This document shows, piece by piece, positions 1 through 9,884 of a DNA stretch of 64,000 bases (within the stretch, counting starts at the first letter, position 1; each line of letters opens with the position of its first letter). Under the pieces are notes generated by a model. That model made no database searches. It was not told the origin of the DNA and saw nothing but the letters and a program-made list of their open reading frames with translations. Location of the stretch: the NCBI RefSeq assembly GCF_014696315.1, contig NZ_JACJPX010000032.1, positions 1-64,000 of the forward strand, read 5' to 3'. The translations under genes and the position numbers were made by a program. Source of the DNA: Calothrix membranacea FACHB-236. GTDB lineage: Bacteria > Cyanobacteriota > Cyanobacteriia > Cyanobacteriales > Nostocaceae.

Positions 1-142
1 CTGAAAGCATTCCCAAATGTAAAAATTTGAATGCTTCAAAATGTCTCACATCTTCAAACACTGAGCAATAGTGTTGACAATAGTTATCTATGAAGGCTAC
101 TTTTCTTACTGCTTGTCTGCGCTGCGTAACTATCTCTGTTAC
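1..142 (-). mobile_element. N-terminal part of an IS701-type transposase (runs off left edge)
   Basis: Read on the minus strand in the same frame as the stop of the truncated kinase (TAA at 143-145), this stretch is open to base 1. It encodes a peptide containing KVAFIDNYCQHYCSVFEDV followed by RHFEAFKFLHLGMLS. From memory this is the pattern at the start of cyanobacterial IS701-family transposases (FVDEYC ... LFPDVRSFEAFK.LHVGM.S). No ATG, GTG or TTG lies between the TAA and the homology, so the start is unresolved: a rare start codon, or a decayed copy. The element would enter the kinase gene near 190-197, where kinase similarity stops. The rest of the element is outside the window. Family assignment is by recall and is fairly but not fully secure. 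Confidence 0.62.
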
Positions 143-1489
143 TTACTGCTTTCGGGTTTCTTCCTGATTATACTTTCCCCGTAGTAACAAAAGAGGGATA
201 ATATTCACGCCATGTCGCTCTTTATCTGGTAAAGCTTTGGAACGACTGAGAATTTGTGCATAACCAATGATGCCATTGAGCGGTGTACGCAGTTCATGGC
301 TCATATTAGCGAGGAATTCGCTTTTTGCTTGGTTAGCGAGATTTGCAGATTCTTTGGCTTGTTGCAGTTGTAATTTTTCTATTTCCGCTTGGGTTAATTG
401 AGCATTGCGCTCCAAAATATTACTTTCTACCCGTCCGAGGAAAATATAAAACAACCCCACCAAAGCAGAACCAACTATTAAGGAAAACAGTGAAACCAGC
501 AGCATAGATTCTTGGGCTGCCTGTTCAATATTAGAAATATCTCTAAGAATTACTATATGTCCCAAGTTACGCCCATCAATATCATTTAGGGGTAAAAAGG
601 TCATTTGTTTACTTCTCCCCCCATCCTTAAAGGTGAGGGTTAAAGTTGTTTGTGGATTGGCTTTGCTAATTTCCTGATTAACTAATTTTGGTAGATTGGT
701 AACTGTTTTATCAACAATTACATAGCCAGGAAAATCATTCCAGTCAGACTGGTATCCTAGTTTTTTATTGCGATTTTCCCATTCTTTTTGCTGGAGAAAT
801 TGCTTGTCCATTGCCAGGACTAAATCTACATCTAAAATTTTATGGACTTTTTGGGCAATATCCTGAAATTCTACGCCAAGTTCGACATATCCCACCAGTT
901 CGCCCTGTCCAGGATTGACGAACAAATCACTATCTGTGCGTTCTGAAAAGTCACTGCGCCAAGGATAAACCGATCGCAATACAGGATTACCTGTAGGCCC
1001 TTGTTCCAAGCCAGCATTAGGTTTACCTGTTTGTTCAGCTCGTTGTAAAGTAATGCGGTTAATGCGATCGCCAAACGTATCTTTATGCACTCGTAAAAAA
1101 TTAATTCTGTCTGGTTGGTGAAAGTAAAAATGGGTAATTTGGTTTTGCTGACGCAAGCGATCGTATAAAGGTTTGGCCTTAGTTCGCAAAGCATCGCGAT
1201 CGCGTTTTTGGAATAGGCTGAGGAATTGCGAATCTCGAATTAACACATCAAGCGCTGCATTCATCGTCAGAACATCACGAGCTATTTCCTCACGGAATAG
1301 GTCTTTGACTCGTTGTACTGTTGTTTGTTGACTTTCTTGAATGCGTTGTTTTTGATGATGATAAAAGGTGGCTAAAAAAGAACCTTGTAATAAACAAATT
1401 GCGAGAATTAGAGGCGATAAAATTCTTCTGCGAAGATTTGGACTCTGCTGTTGCTTGTATCTATCTTGCTGGTTAATTACTTGCTTCAT
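143..1489 (-). pseudogene. Sensor histidine kinase, truncated after the H-box by a probable IS insertion
   Basis: The reading frame has a basic N-terminus, a membrane segment at about residues 23-43, a roughly 280-residue periplasmic Cache-like sensor region, a second membrane segment at about 325-350, a coiled coil, and a HisKA dimerisation helix with the H-box [18 protein letters not shown] (His near 398). Similarity stops after residues HGVNII (around base 197). The last 17 residues, ending TRKQ, are unrelated and run into a stop. No HATPase (ATP-binding) domain remains, so the product cannot autophosphorylate. Transposase-like sequence follows immediately (1-142). The missing C-terminal half may lie beyond the element, outside the window. 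It sits just downstream of kinase debris at 1490-1790 and shares its strand with the two kinases beyond. Confidence 0.8.
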
Positions 1490-1790
1490 AAAGATTTTTT
1501 AAGGAAATTCAAAAATCTATAAATTTGATTGATTTATTTTTGGGATTAATTAAAATATTGCTAGGTTTAATATTTTTATGCAGAATACACTCGCAATAGG
1601 CTACATCCAAGGCATTGCAGAATGCGATCGCAATTTCTAAAAATTCCTGTAAAGATAATTGAGTGTCCCTGGCTGTCCACACCTGAAGAGAAATTCCGCC
1701 AAAGTCTTCTATCATCAACCCATTTCCTCAGCATACCGATAAATTTTGAATAGCCCTGTATTTAATATTCCCAAATCCGCTTAAGAAAAT
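1490..1790 (-). pseudogene. Remnant of a Ser/Thr kinase (Hstk-type) N-terminal lobe
   Basis: An open stretch at 1509-1718 encodes a piece of a protein kinase catalytic domain: EDFGGISLQ, then LHKNIKPSNILINP (catalytic-loop HRD replaced by HKN) and FIDF, where the DFG motif would stand. It aligns with residues 87-155 of the intact kinase at 4154-9571 (EDFGGISL..., HKDIKPANILINP, LIDFS). Similarity continues upstream to about 1790 through an in-frame TGA, and ends at a stop directly after FIDF near the start of the next kinase gene. With the catalytic Asp replaced by Asn, an internal stop and no downstream domains, this is debris of a duplicated Hstk gene. Pseudogene status follows directly from the reading; the origin by duplication is inferred. 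Confidence 0.72.
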
Positions 1791-1854
1791 TAAAGCGTTA
1801 GAATTTTGAGCATAAATAAATACCTAAACAAAATCAATCGCACACATTATTTCT

Positions 1855-4101
1855 CTATTCCCTGTTCGCTGTTACCTCTTTTAACGATTTAGCTACTAAA
1901 GGTAGAGTGATGACAAATTCTGCGCCCTTTCCCAGTATGGAATGACAATGAAGTTTACCTTGATGTAGTTCAGTCACAATTTGATAGCTAATAGATAAAC
2001 CTAAACCAGAACCTTTACCGACATCTTTAGTTGTGAAGAAAGGGTCAAATAACCTTGTGATAATTGGGTCTGGAATACCCAAACCATTATCTGTAATAGA
2101 AATCATGATTTGCTGTTCACATATCAACTGAGTATGAATTGAAATTGTGAGGGGATGTGCAGCAGTTTCTGTAGAGGTGCGCTGCTGATTGGCATCTTCT
2201 AAAGCATCAATAGCATTAGAAAGAATATTCATAAATACTTGATTGAGTTGACCAGGAAAGCAAAGTACCAAAGGTAATTTACTATAGTTTTTTAGCACTA
2301 ATATTGCCGGGCGCTGTGGTTGCTCTTTCAGACGATGTTGCAAAATTAATAATGTACTATCAATACCCTCATGAATATCAACTGCTTTTAATTCAGCTTC
2401 ATCTAAACGAGAAAAATTGCGGAGTGAAAGCACAATTTCGCGAATACGATTGGTGCCAATTTTCATCGAAGATAGCATCTTGGGCAAATCTTGTTGAATA
2501 AATTCCAGTTCTAATTGTTCTGCCTCAGTTTGCATTTCTGCTACGAGATGGGGATAGTGATGCTGATACAGCTTGATGAATTTCAATAAATCTTGGGCGT
2601 AGTTTTCTATATAAGTGAGATTACCGTGAATGAAATTAACAGGATTATTGATTTCATGAGCTACCCCTGCTACCAATTGTCCCAAAGCTGACATTTTCTC
2701 ACTCTGGATCATTTGAGTTTGGGTACGGCGTAGTTGTGCAAGTGTTTCTTGTAGGGTTGTTGTTCGCTCCTCAACTCTAATTTCTAAGGCATTGTTGACC
2801 TCTTCTAGTTGGATGAAAGAAGTCTTTAACTGACTTGCCATACTGTTAAAAGAACTGGCAAGTTCTCCTAGTTCATCCTGTCGTGTGGTGTCAAGATTAA
2901 TTGCAAAGTCACCGTTAGCAAGTTGATTACTAGCGGCTGTTAATTGTTGGAGGGGTTGAGCAATTTTTTGTTGCAATACTGATAAAAGTAACAACACTTC
3001 TATGAATAGGGCAACAGCACCAGAAATTAATATAAAATTAGCTGTATCCCATGCCGCTCCTGAGAGCAGTGATTTGGGATAGACGCTGACAAAATACCAG
3101 TCTGGGCCTTGTAAGCGAGTTACTGCTAAATATTCACGGTCTTGACTATTTTCTAAAATTTGGGTTTGATTTTTTGTGTTTGTAACTAGTTGAAAAATGC
3201 GTTTGAGATGGGGGTCGTTAATTGCATCAATTTTTAATTGTCCTTGAGCTTGCTGAATTTCCTGAATCTTTTGGGGATGAGCAATTAACCGACCGTCTGA
3301 GCGAAAAATGATATTGTAAGTACCTGCTAATTTATCCTCAATTGCATGTTGTATTAAATTGGTTAAGACCACATCATGCCCAACAATGCCTAAAAAGCGA
3401 TCACCTTCATAAACTGGGACAATTGCCGAAACCATCCAGACTTTTACACTGGGATCGAGATAAACCCCTGTCCACTGGGGCGATCGCTTAGGGTTATGTT
3501 GAGGGTCGGCAATATAAAAATATTCTTCTTTTGGGTTATTAACTTCAGGTGGTGTTTCTAAGGCAATTGGTACACCCTTCCAATAGTTCACCCCTGTATT
3601 TTCTGGTGTCAGGAAATAGGTATCAATAAAGCGATTAGACCAAGCAGCACCGTAAGCACTAACCAATTTATTAGCTGTTAGCTGGCGGTGCTTGAGTTCT
3701 TCAGTCATCTGCACATTGCGACCAATCATCGATCCTGCATAGCGCATCGAATCAAATTCTTTAATTGGTCTATTTTGGGGAAAATTGCGAAGAGTACCAT
3801 CATTCCAAGCAAAATACTGACGCTCAAATTCGGCCTGGACATCAAAATTACTAGGTTGCTTTAATTCCTGCACCAGGCGATCGCGTAGGGAAGTCAGGTT
3901 ATCTTCTGCGAGTTTAAAGATAGCGCTTTCTTGCTGACCCCGTCTGCTAATGTACCTTTCTAACTGCATTTTGGTCTGAGTTTCCAAACGGGATATGACA
4001 TGAAGATAACTCACCCCAGCAGAGACAAGTACCACCACTGTTACTCGTAGTGCCATATTGATGAGTGTTTTGTAAGTCAGTGAGGTGGAACGCTTCATCA
4101 T
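1855..4101 (-). CDS. Membrane sensor histidine kinase (Cache - HAMP - HisKA - HATPase)
   Basis: A 748-residue two-component sensor kinase. A membrane helix lies at about residues 13-34, followed by a periplasmic double-Cache-type ligand domain of about 310 residues (contains GRNVQMTEELKHRQ and IVGHDVVLTNLIQH). A second membrane helix (about 350-372) leads into a HAMP linker (IAQPLQQLTAASNQLANGDF), a coiled coil and the HisKA helix SEKMSALGQLVAGVAHEINNP, with the phospho-accepting His at about 482. The ATPase has its N-box near 617-637 (NQVFMNILSNAIDALED), DNGLGIP near 671 and GSGLGL near 697. No receiver domain and no adjacent response regulator are present, so its partner is unknown. It starts at one of two adjacent ATGs behind an AGG. 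Its catalytic module closely resembles that of the downstream-numbered neighbour at 4154-9571. Confidence 0.93.
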   Translation of the reverse strand: MMKRSTSLTYKTLINMALRVTVVVLVSAGVSYLHVISRLETQTKMQLERYISRRGQQESAIFKLAEDNLTSLRDRLVQELKQPSNFDVQAEFERQYFAWNDGTLRNFPQNRPIKEFDSMRYAGSMIGRNVQMTEELKHRQLTANKLVSAYGAAWSNRFIDTYFLTPENTGVNYWKGVPIALETPPEVNNPKEEYFYIADPQHNPKRSPQWTGVYLDPSVKVWMVSAIVPVYEGDRFLGIVGHDVVLTNLIQHAIEDKLAGTYNIIFRSDGRLIAHPQKIQEIQQAQGQLKIDAINDPHLKRIFQLVTNTKNQTQILENSQDREYLAVTRLQGPDWYFVSVYPKSLLSGAAWDTANFILISGAVALFIEVLLLLSVLQQKIAQPLQQLTAASNQLANGDFAINLDTTRQDELGELASSFNSMASQLKTSFIQLEEVNNALEIRVEERTTTLQETLAQLRRTQTQMIQSEKMSALGQLVAGVAHEINNPVNFIHGNLTYIENYAQDLLKFIKLYQHHYPHLVAEMQTEAEQLELEFIQQDLPKMLSSMKIGTNRIREIVLSLRNFSRLDEAELKAVDIHEGIDSTLLILQHRLKEQPQRPAILVLKNYSKLPLVLCFPGQLNQVFMNILSNAIDALEDANQQRTSTETAAHPLTISIHTQLICEQQIMISITDNGLGIPDPIITRLFDPFFTTKDVGKGSGLGLSISYQIVTELHQGKLHCHSILGKGAEFVITLPLVAKSLKEVTANRE

Positions 4102-4153
4102 CCTAAACCCGTAAGATTTATGGCTTTAGTATTCCCAAACACACCGAAAAACT

Positions 4154-7100
4154 TTAAAATACGGGGATTTCAATGATAAATTCTGTTCCTTCTCCTAAAG
4201 CTGAGTCACATTTCAACTTTCCACCGTGGGTTTCTTCCACAATCTGACGTGCGATCGCTAATCCTAACCCTGTGCCTTTACCAACTGCTTTGGTGGTAAA
4301 TAAATGGTCAAAAATCTTGTCTTTTACGGATGCATTCATACCTTTACCGTTATCCGCGATCGCAATCATGACGTTTTTACCTTCTACTGAAGTAGTAATT
4401 GTAATGCGGTTGGGATTTGCTTGAATTTCTGCAAATTTTCGCCCTTGATTGGACTCATCTAAGGCATCAATAGCATTAGCCAAAATATTCATAAATACCT
4501 GATTTAATTGACCAGGAAAACATTCAACTAAGGGTAAATCTCCATAATTTGTAGTTACTTCAATAGCTGGACGCTTGTCGTTAGCTTTGAGGCGGTGTTT
4601 GAGAATTAAAATTGTGCTATCTATGCCTTCATGAATGTTAAATGGCACTTTGTAATCTTGATCAGCACGGGAGAATGTTCTTAAACTAGTGCTGATATTT
4701 TGTAACCTATCGCACGCAATCATCATTGATGCAATCATTTTGGGCAAGTCTTTTAAGCTATATTCCAGGTCAATATCCTCCGCATGATTCAGAATTTCCG
4801 CACCTGGTTCAGTAAAGTTTTGCTGATATAGATTTAAGTGGGTAAAAATGTCGGCAAGTGTGGGTTGAGCTTGTGCCAAACTAGCAGCAATAAAGCCCAA
4901 GGGATTATTCATTTCATGAGCTACCCCGGCTACTAAATTACCCAAAGCTGACATTTTCTCACTTTGGACAATTTGTAATTGTGCCTGTTGTAAATTTTGG
5001 AATGCTTGCTGTGCTTGTTGATAAAGCCGTGCATTTTCAATTGATATTGCAGCTTGGGAGGAAAGTAGTTTGATTACTTGTAAACGTTCTTGAGTAAATA
5101 CTCCAGTTGTTAAATTATTCTCAAGATAGATAATCCCTAACAAATTACCTTGGTGAATAATTGGTGTACATAATACACTTTGCGGTTGATGTTGCAGCAT
5201 ATATTCACCTAGTAAACCAGGAATATTTGTTTGGCAATTATTGATGACAACCGTTTCTTGAGTATTTTTAACGTAATTGATCAAGTTTCTTGGGATATGT
5301 TGACAAGTATCTATTGGTTGTGAATCTAGAACAGTTTTTACATCAGTGCCGAGAGGTGATTTGTAATCAATAAAGGTTAATGCCTGGACTTGCCATTGAT
5401 GTGCTTGGGGAAGTATGACTACGGATTTTTGCGCGCCAGAATTTTCGAGGATAATTAGAGTTAGTTTGGCAATCAGTTGCTCTAATTCCAAAGTACTAGA
5501 AATTGCTTGCGCTGCTTTGAGAACTGAATTTAAATCTAGGGCATCAGAAATACTAGTTTTAACTGTGCAAGTAGAAGAGGAACTAGAAGTACTGATATTA
5601 GTAGCGATGGTTTCTAGAGGATCTAAACCAAATTTTTGTTGTTGCAGAATGGGTTGTAGCAGTTGCGGATAGCGTTTTTCTAAGTCATTAGTTTTGGCTT
5701 TTGCACCCCAACGGGCATAGCAATAATATGCTTCTTGCATATAGCCAGCGGCAACTTTTTGTTTACCCCAATCTAAATAAAATTTAGCCGCTAGTTCATT
5801 GGCTAATGCTTCTTCATAGCCATATTCATTGGCTTGAGCTTGGATAATTGCTTGCTCATAAAGTTCAATTGCTTGGGTTTTATCTTTGCTGAGTCTGGCT
5901 TTTTCAGCTTGGATAAGTAGACATTTGTGCAGGATATTTTCAGGACAAGCTTTTGCCCAAAGATTTAACCGTTCTTCTAGAGGAATCAGTGCTTGCAAAT
6001 GATATTTTTTTACTGCATCTTCGGTAGCACTTTCAACTAATGCTAAATGCATTAATGCCACATAAAAAACACTAGAAGGAACTTTGGCATGACTAGCAAT
6101 TGTATTTTCAATGATGCTGAGGTGGGGAATTAAATGAGAATACGCGACTTGGTCGTCAAATAAGTAGGCATGGCGAATTTTCACAGAATATAACCAAGCC
6201 AAGTTATAGGGAGAATTATGGTATTTTTGTAAATATTGGGCTTCACTAAAACTGTCATCATCAAAGGTGAATCGCGTTTTTGTTAATCCCAAAAGATTGC
6301 GAATTGGTTGAATAACTCCTGCTGTTAAAGCATCCAAGTTATCTAAGCTTTTGATATGCGCCAAAAAAGCAGCGTGATTTTGCGCGATCGCATACAAATC
6401 TTCTAAGTTCTTCCCGTAAGTCAGGCGATCGGAACCACTCTGCATCATCATAAAGCCGACTGTGAGCCAGTTTCCGGCTTCCATGCCATATTTATAGGCG
6501 TTGTTATAATATTTATCCGCTTCTCTAATTGGGCGACTCCAGCTATGGACATCAGCCGCAAACAAAAAGTTAGTCATACCGCGCACATCAGCATTGTCAA
6601 ACTGTTCGCACAGCTGTACCGCCATTTCGCCAAATTGATGAGCTGTAGCACAGTCTTTCAGTACGCCATTGGCAATTAAGCCATAACCGACATAGCCAAA
6701 GGGAGACATATCGCTGTTACCATACTGCAAAGACAATGTGGTCATTTTGGCGAGTGCTAATAATGCTAAGGTGCTTTGACCATCAAGCCATGCAGCATAG
6801 AAGAGAATTTGTAAAATTCGCATGATTTCGGCAATGTTGGCATCTTGCATTTTGGGAGCTGCAAGAATGGATTCAATGGTGTGCTGCTCTAAAAATTGTT
6901 GAACTGTGGCGATTTCTGCATCTAGGCTAGCTTGGATCGTCTCCTGTGCTTGTGGCATTGTCCACCCAAGCAGCTGTAAACTCTGACGTTGAATGGCGAT
7001 CGCCTCAGCATTTCTTCCCTGAAGTTGGTACTGAGTCATCTGCACGCGATAAATTATCGCTTGATCCAGGGGAGTTTGAGCATAGGTCAACGCCTCGCTA

Positions 7101-9571
7101 TATAAAGCTTCGGCTTGGTCAAAGTTACTAGCAAGATAAGCCGCTTCTGAACTATCGCGATGCAAATTGTACATGAGCGTATAGTTCGTATGCCAAGTAT
7201 TCTGAGATAACAAAGCGATACCAAGAGTGCAATAGTTCTGTGCAGCTTGATAAGCGGCTGAAAGTTTGGCTTTTTGTCCAGCTTTTAAATTGAGAGTCGC
7301 CAATTCTTGTTTCTGTTCATCTGTGGTGATCACAGCTTGTCCCATATTTAGCTGGTTCACCAAGTCAAAAATCCGTTCCTCTTGTTCCTGCTGAGATAAC
7401 CCTTGCAACAACAATTGACCAATGCGGAAATGGGTATACTGTTTTTGCTCCTCTGGAATTAATGAGTATGCTGCTTGCTGAACGCGATCGTGTAGGAATT
7501 TGTAGGTAACAATTTCTGAACCTTTCACCCCATCCTGCGATTCCCGCCCGACATAGAATTTATAAACTTCATTCTGGGGTAAAATTAGCCCTTCTTGTAA
7601 GGCTTTCCATAAAGCTGTAGCAGTTTCAGTTGCCGATTTTTCCCAAATAATTGCCAATGTCACCAAATCAAATTGATTACCAATACAAGCTGCAAATTTT
7701 AAAATATCTTGTGTAGTTTCAGGCAATTTTTGTAACTGCAACGCCATGAATTCTACAACATCATCAGAAAGTGATAAGGCTTTTACTTCTGCAATGTCGC
7801 ATTGCCAATTGCCTTCATACCAATTAAACTTAATCAATTTATCTTCATAGAGTGCTTTGATAAATTGGGTGCTAAAAAATGGATTTCCTTGAGTCTTTTG
7901 ATAAATTAATTGTGTTAATGGCTGGGCAATTTCGGATGAGCAACTTAAGGTATCAGCCACCAATTGATTTAAACTAGAGAGGCTCAAAGGTGCTAGGGTA
8001 ATAGTATTGATAGTAGCTTGAGCTTTTTTAATGTCGTCTAAAGTAAATATTAAAGGATGGGCGGCAGAAACTTCATTATCTCGATATGCACCAATTAATA
8101 ATAAATAGCCCCCGTCCGATTCAGCCATCAGTAATTCAATCAACTTCAGTGATGCCGAATCTGCCCACTGTAAATCATCTAAAAACATCACTAAAGGATG
8201 TTTTTTAGTAGTGAAGACCTGGACAAATTTCTGAAATAATAAATTAAAGCGATTTTGAGATGCAGTTCCGGATAGCTTGGTTGCTGGTGGTTGATGTCCA
8301 ATAATTCTTTCTAATTCAGGAATAACTTCAATAATTACCTGCCCATTTTCCCCTAAAGCCGCTAAAATCTTGCTTTGCCAAATTTTGATTTGAGCATCAC
8401 TTTCTGTAATTAATTGCCCCATTAAATCGCGGAAGGCTTGCACAAATGCCGAAAAAGGAATGTTGCGATTAAATTGGTCATATTTACCTTTAATAAAATA
8501 ACCACATTGACGAACAATCGGTTTATGTATTTCGTTAACAACCGCAGTTTTGCCAATCCCAGAAAACCCTGCTACAAGCATCATTTCTGTGGTACCGTGA
8601 CTGACACGCTCAAATGCTTCCAGCAGGGTTTCTACTTCGCTTTCTCTGCCATATAATTTATCAGGAATAATAAAGCGATCGCACACATCCCGTTGTGCAA
8701 TTGGGAAACTCTCAATTTTGCCAGTTTCTTGCAATTGCATTAAACATTTTTCTAAATCAAATTTCAGTCCTAATGCACTCTGATAGCGGTCTTCGGCATT
8801 TTTCGCCATCAATTTACTGACAATTTCTGAGAGTACAGAGGGAATTTTTGAATTAATTTCATGTGCTAAAGGCGCAGTTTTAGCAATATGGCAATGTACT
8901 AACTCCATTGCATCTTGCGTTGTAAATGGTAATTCTCCAGTTAGTAATTCATAAAAACTGACACCCAAGGAATAAAAATCAGTGCGATAATCAATTCCCC
9001 GATTCATACGCCCAGTTTGTTCTGGAGAAATATAACCTAATGTCCCTTCTAAGACATTGGGACTAATTAAAGTTTGCGTTTCTCTTGGTAGTAAAGATGC
9101 AATACTAAAGTCAATTAATTTTACCTGTTGCGTTTCCGGGTTAATCAGGATATTGGCAGGTTTAATATCTTTATGAATAATCCGCTCATGATATAGAATG
9201 TCTAAGGTATCGCAGAGTGCGATCGCAATCTTTAAAAATTCCTCTAAAGAGATGCCACCTAAAGTTTCTGCCTGGGCAAAATCCTTCAGCGAAATTCCGC
9301 CAAAGTCTTCCATTACCAACGCATAGCCATTTTGGTAAGCTTCCAAGCTGTAGGTTTGGATGATACTGGGATAGTCGAGATTTTTGGCGATTGTATATTG
9401 ATTGCGAAACTGCACTATTTCGCCAAAACTTGGATAAGCATTTTTAAGCAGTTTGATGACTACACATGAAGAGTCAGCCTCTCGAACTGCACGATAAACT
9501 ATAGTTCTTGAACCGTTATAGAGTTCTGCACCAATCTGATATCCAGGAATACTAACTACTGTGCTAAGCAT
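4154..9571 (-). CDS. Hstk-type dual Ser/Thr and histidine kinase with AAA ATPase and GAF domains
   Basis: An 1805-residue signalling protein of the cyanobacterial Hstk class. Domains in order: eukaryotic-type protein kinase (about 10-275) with ATP-binding Lys40, catalytic loop HKDIKPAN (133-140), DFS in place of DFG (154-156) and SPEQTGRMN; a predicted ATPase with Walker A GFSGIGKT (335-342) and Walker B FLDDLQWAD; a long helical, TPR-like middle region (about 650-1350); a GAF domain (about 1380-1520); then HisKA with SEKMSALGNLVAGVAHEMNNP (His near 1555) and an HATPase with GTGLGLAIARQI. Hstks are known from heterocystous cyanobacteria, but the signal sensed by this one cannot be read from sequence. 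It is predicted cytoplasmic with no membrane helix seen. It lies 52 bp upstream of the Cache-HAMP kinase on the same strand and may be cotranscribed with it. Confidence 0.93.
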   Translation of the reverse strand: MLSTVVSIPGYQIGAELYNGSRTIVYRAVREADSSCVVIKLLKNAYPSFGEIVQFRNQYTIAKNLDYPSIIQTYSLEAYQNGYALVMEDFGGISLKDFAQAETLGGISLEEFLKIAIALCDTLDILYHERIIHKDIKPANILINPETQQVKLIDFSIASLLPRETQTLISPNVLEGTLGYISPEQTGRMNRGIDYRTDFYSLGVSFYELLTGELPFTTQDAMELVHCHIAKTAPLAHEINSKIPSVLSEIVSKLMAKNAEDRYQSALGLKFDLEKCLMQLQETGKIESFPIAQRDVCDRFIIPDKLYGRESEVETLLEAFERVSHGTTEMMLVAGFSGIGKTAVVNEIHKPIVRQCGYFIKGKYDQFNRNIPFSAFVQAFRDLMGQLITESDAQIKIWQSKILAALGENGQVIIEVIPELERIIGHQPPATKLSGTASQNRFNLLFQKFVQVFTTKKHPLVMFLDDLQWADSASLKLIELLMAESDGGYLLLIGAYRDNEVSAAHPLIFTLDDIKKAQATINTITLAPLSLSSLNQLVADTLSCSSEIAQPLTQLIYQKTQGNPFFSTQFIKALYEDKLIKFNWYEGNWQCDIAEVKALSLSDDVVEFMALQLQKLPETTQDILKFAACIGNQFDLVTLAIIWEKSATETATALWKALQEGLILPQNEVYKFYVGRESQDGVKGSEIVTYKFLHDRVQQAAYSLIPEEQKQYTHFRIGQLLLQGLSQQEQEERIFDLVNQLNMGQAVITTDEQKQELATLNLKAGQKAKLSAAYQAAQNYCTLGIALLSQNTWHTNYTLMYNLHRDSSEAAYLASNFDQAEALYSEALTYAQTPLDQAIIYRVQMTQYQLQGRNAEAIAIQRQSLQLLGWTMPQAQETIQASLDAEIATVQQFLEQHTIESILAAPKMQDANIAEIMRILQILFYAAWLDGQSTLALLALAKMTTLSLQYGNSDMSPFGYVGYGLIANGVLKDCATAHQFGEMAVQLCEQFDNADVRGMTNFLFAADVHSWSRPIREADKYYNNAYKYGMEAGNWLTVGFMMMQSGSDRLTYGKNLEDLYAIAQNHAAFLAHIKSLDNLDALTAGVIQPIRNLLGLTKTRFTFDDDSFSEAQYLQKYHNSPYNLAWLYSVKIRHAYLFDDQVAYSHLIPHLSIIENTIASHAKVPSSVFYVALMHLALVESATEDAVKKYHLQALIPLEERLNLWAKACPENILHKCLLIQAEKARLSKDKTQAIELYEQAIIQAQANEYGYEEALANELAAKFYLDWGKQKVAAGYMQEAYYCYARWGAKAKTNDLEKRYPQLLQPILQQQKFGLDPLETIATNISTSSSSSTCTVKTSISDALDLNSVLKAAQAISSTLELEQLIAKLTLIILENSGAQKSVVILPQAHQWQVQALTFIDYKSPLGTDVKTVLDSQPIDTCQHIPRNLINYVKNTQETVVINNCQTNIPGLLGEYMLQHQPQSVLCTPIIHQGNLLGIIYLENNLTTGVFTQERLQVIKLLSSQAAISIENARLYQQAQQAFQNLQQAQLQIVQSEKMSALGNLVAGVAHEMNNPLGFIAASLAQAQPTLADIFTHLNLYQQNFTEPGAEILNHAEDIDLEYSLKDLPKMIASMMIACDRLQNISTSLRTFSRADQDYKVPFNIHEGIDSTILILKHRLKANDKRPAIEVTTNYGDLPLVECFPGQLNQVFMNILANAIDALDESNQGRKFAEIQANPNRITITTSVEGKNVMIAIADNGKGMNASVKDKIFDHLFTTKAVGKGTGLGLAIARQIVEETHGGKLKCDSALGEGTEFIIEIPVF

Positions 9572-9841
9572 ACTGTCGCCTTTTTAAGACCTCAGCAGTT
9601 AGTATTCCCAGTTATTGACAGTAAATAATTAATTTCTAACTAAATAGTTATTATGAAATATATTAGCTGCTGCATACTAAGAAATTTTACAGCATTTTTT
9701 ATATGCCGGGATTGAACTGATAACTAAACTATAATTTTGCAAAATATTGTTAATAATTTGGGTATGGTAATTAAAGCGCACTAAAAGTTGACTAATCTTC
9801 TCCGTAAAATTATGATTACTGTCTGCAAAATTGCTGAAAAT
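9572..9841. other. Spacer between sodA and the Hstk gene
   Basis: AT-rich spacer that must contain the minus-strand promoter of the Hstk gene. I see no ORF, RNA gene or mobile-element end in it. The left part carries the motif AGTATTCCCA, which also recurs loosely upstream of the neighbouring kinase genes (near 1770 and 4130); its meaning is unknown. Confidence 0.4.
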
Positions 9842-9873
9842 GGGGAGAAATTAAGTAATTCTCACATCTCCCC
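9842..9873 (-). terminator. Hairpin at the 3' end of sodA
   Basis: GGGGAGA (9842-9848) pairs with TCTCCCC (9867-9873), with a second nested stem of AGAA/TTCT type between them. On the minus strand the hairpin starts 11 bases after the sodA stop codon and is followed by ATTTTC rather than a long T-run. It is a plausible factor-independent terminator or 3' stabiliser for sodA. Confidence 0.5.
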
Positions 9874-9884
9874 GTTGCAACTAT

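Noticed and set aside
871-1194. 107-codon open frame inside the truncated kinase gene
   Set aside because: Shadow frame on the same strand within a region with clear kinase sensor-domain coding; no family resemblance.
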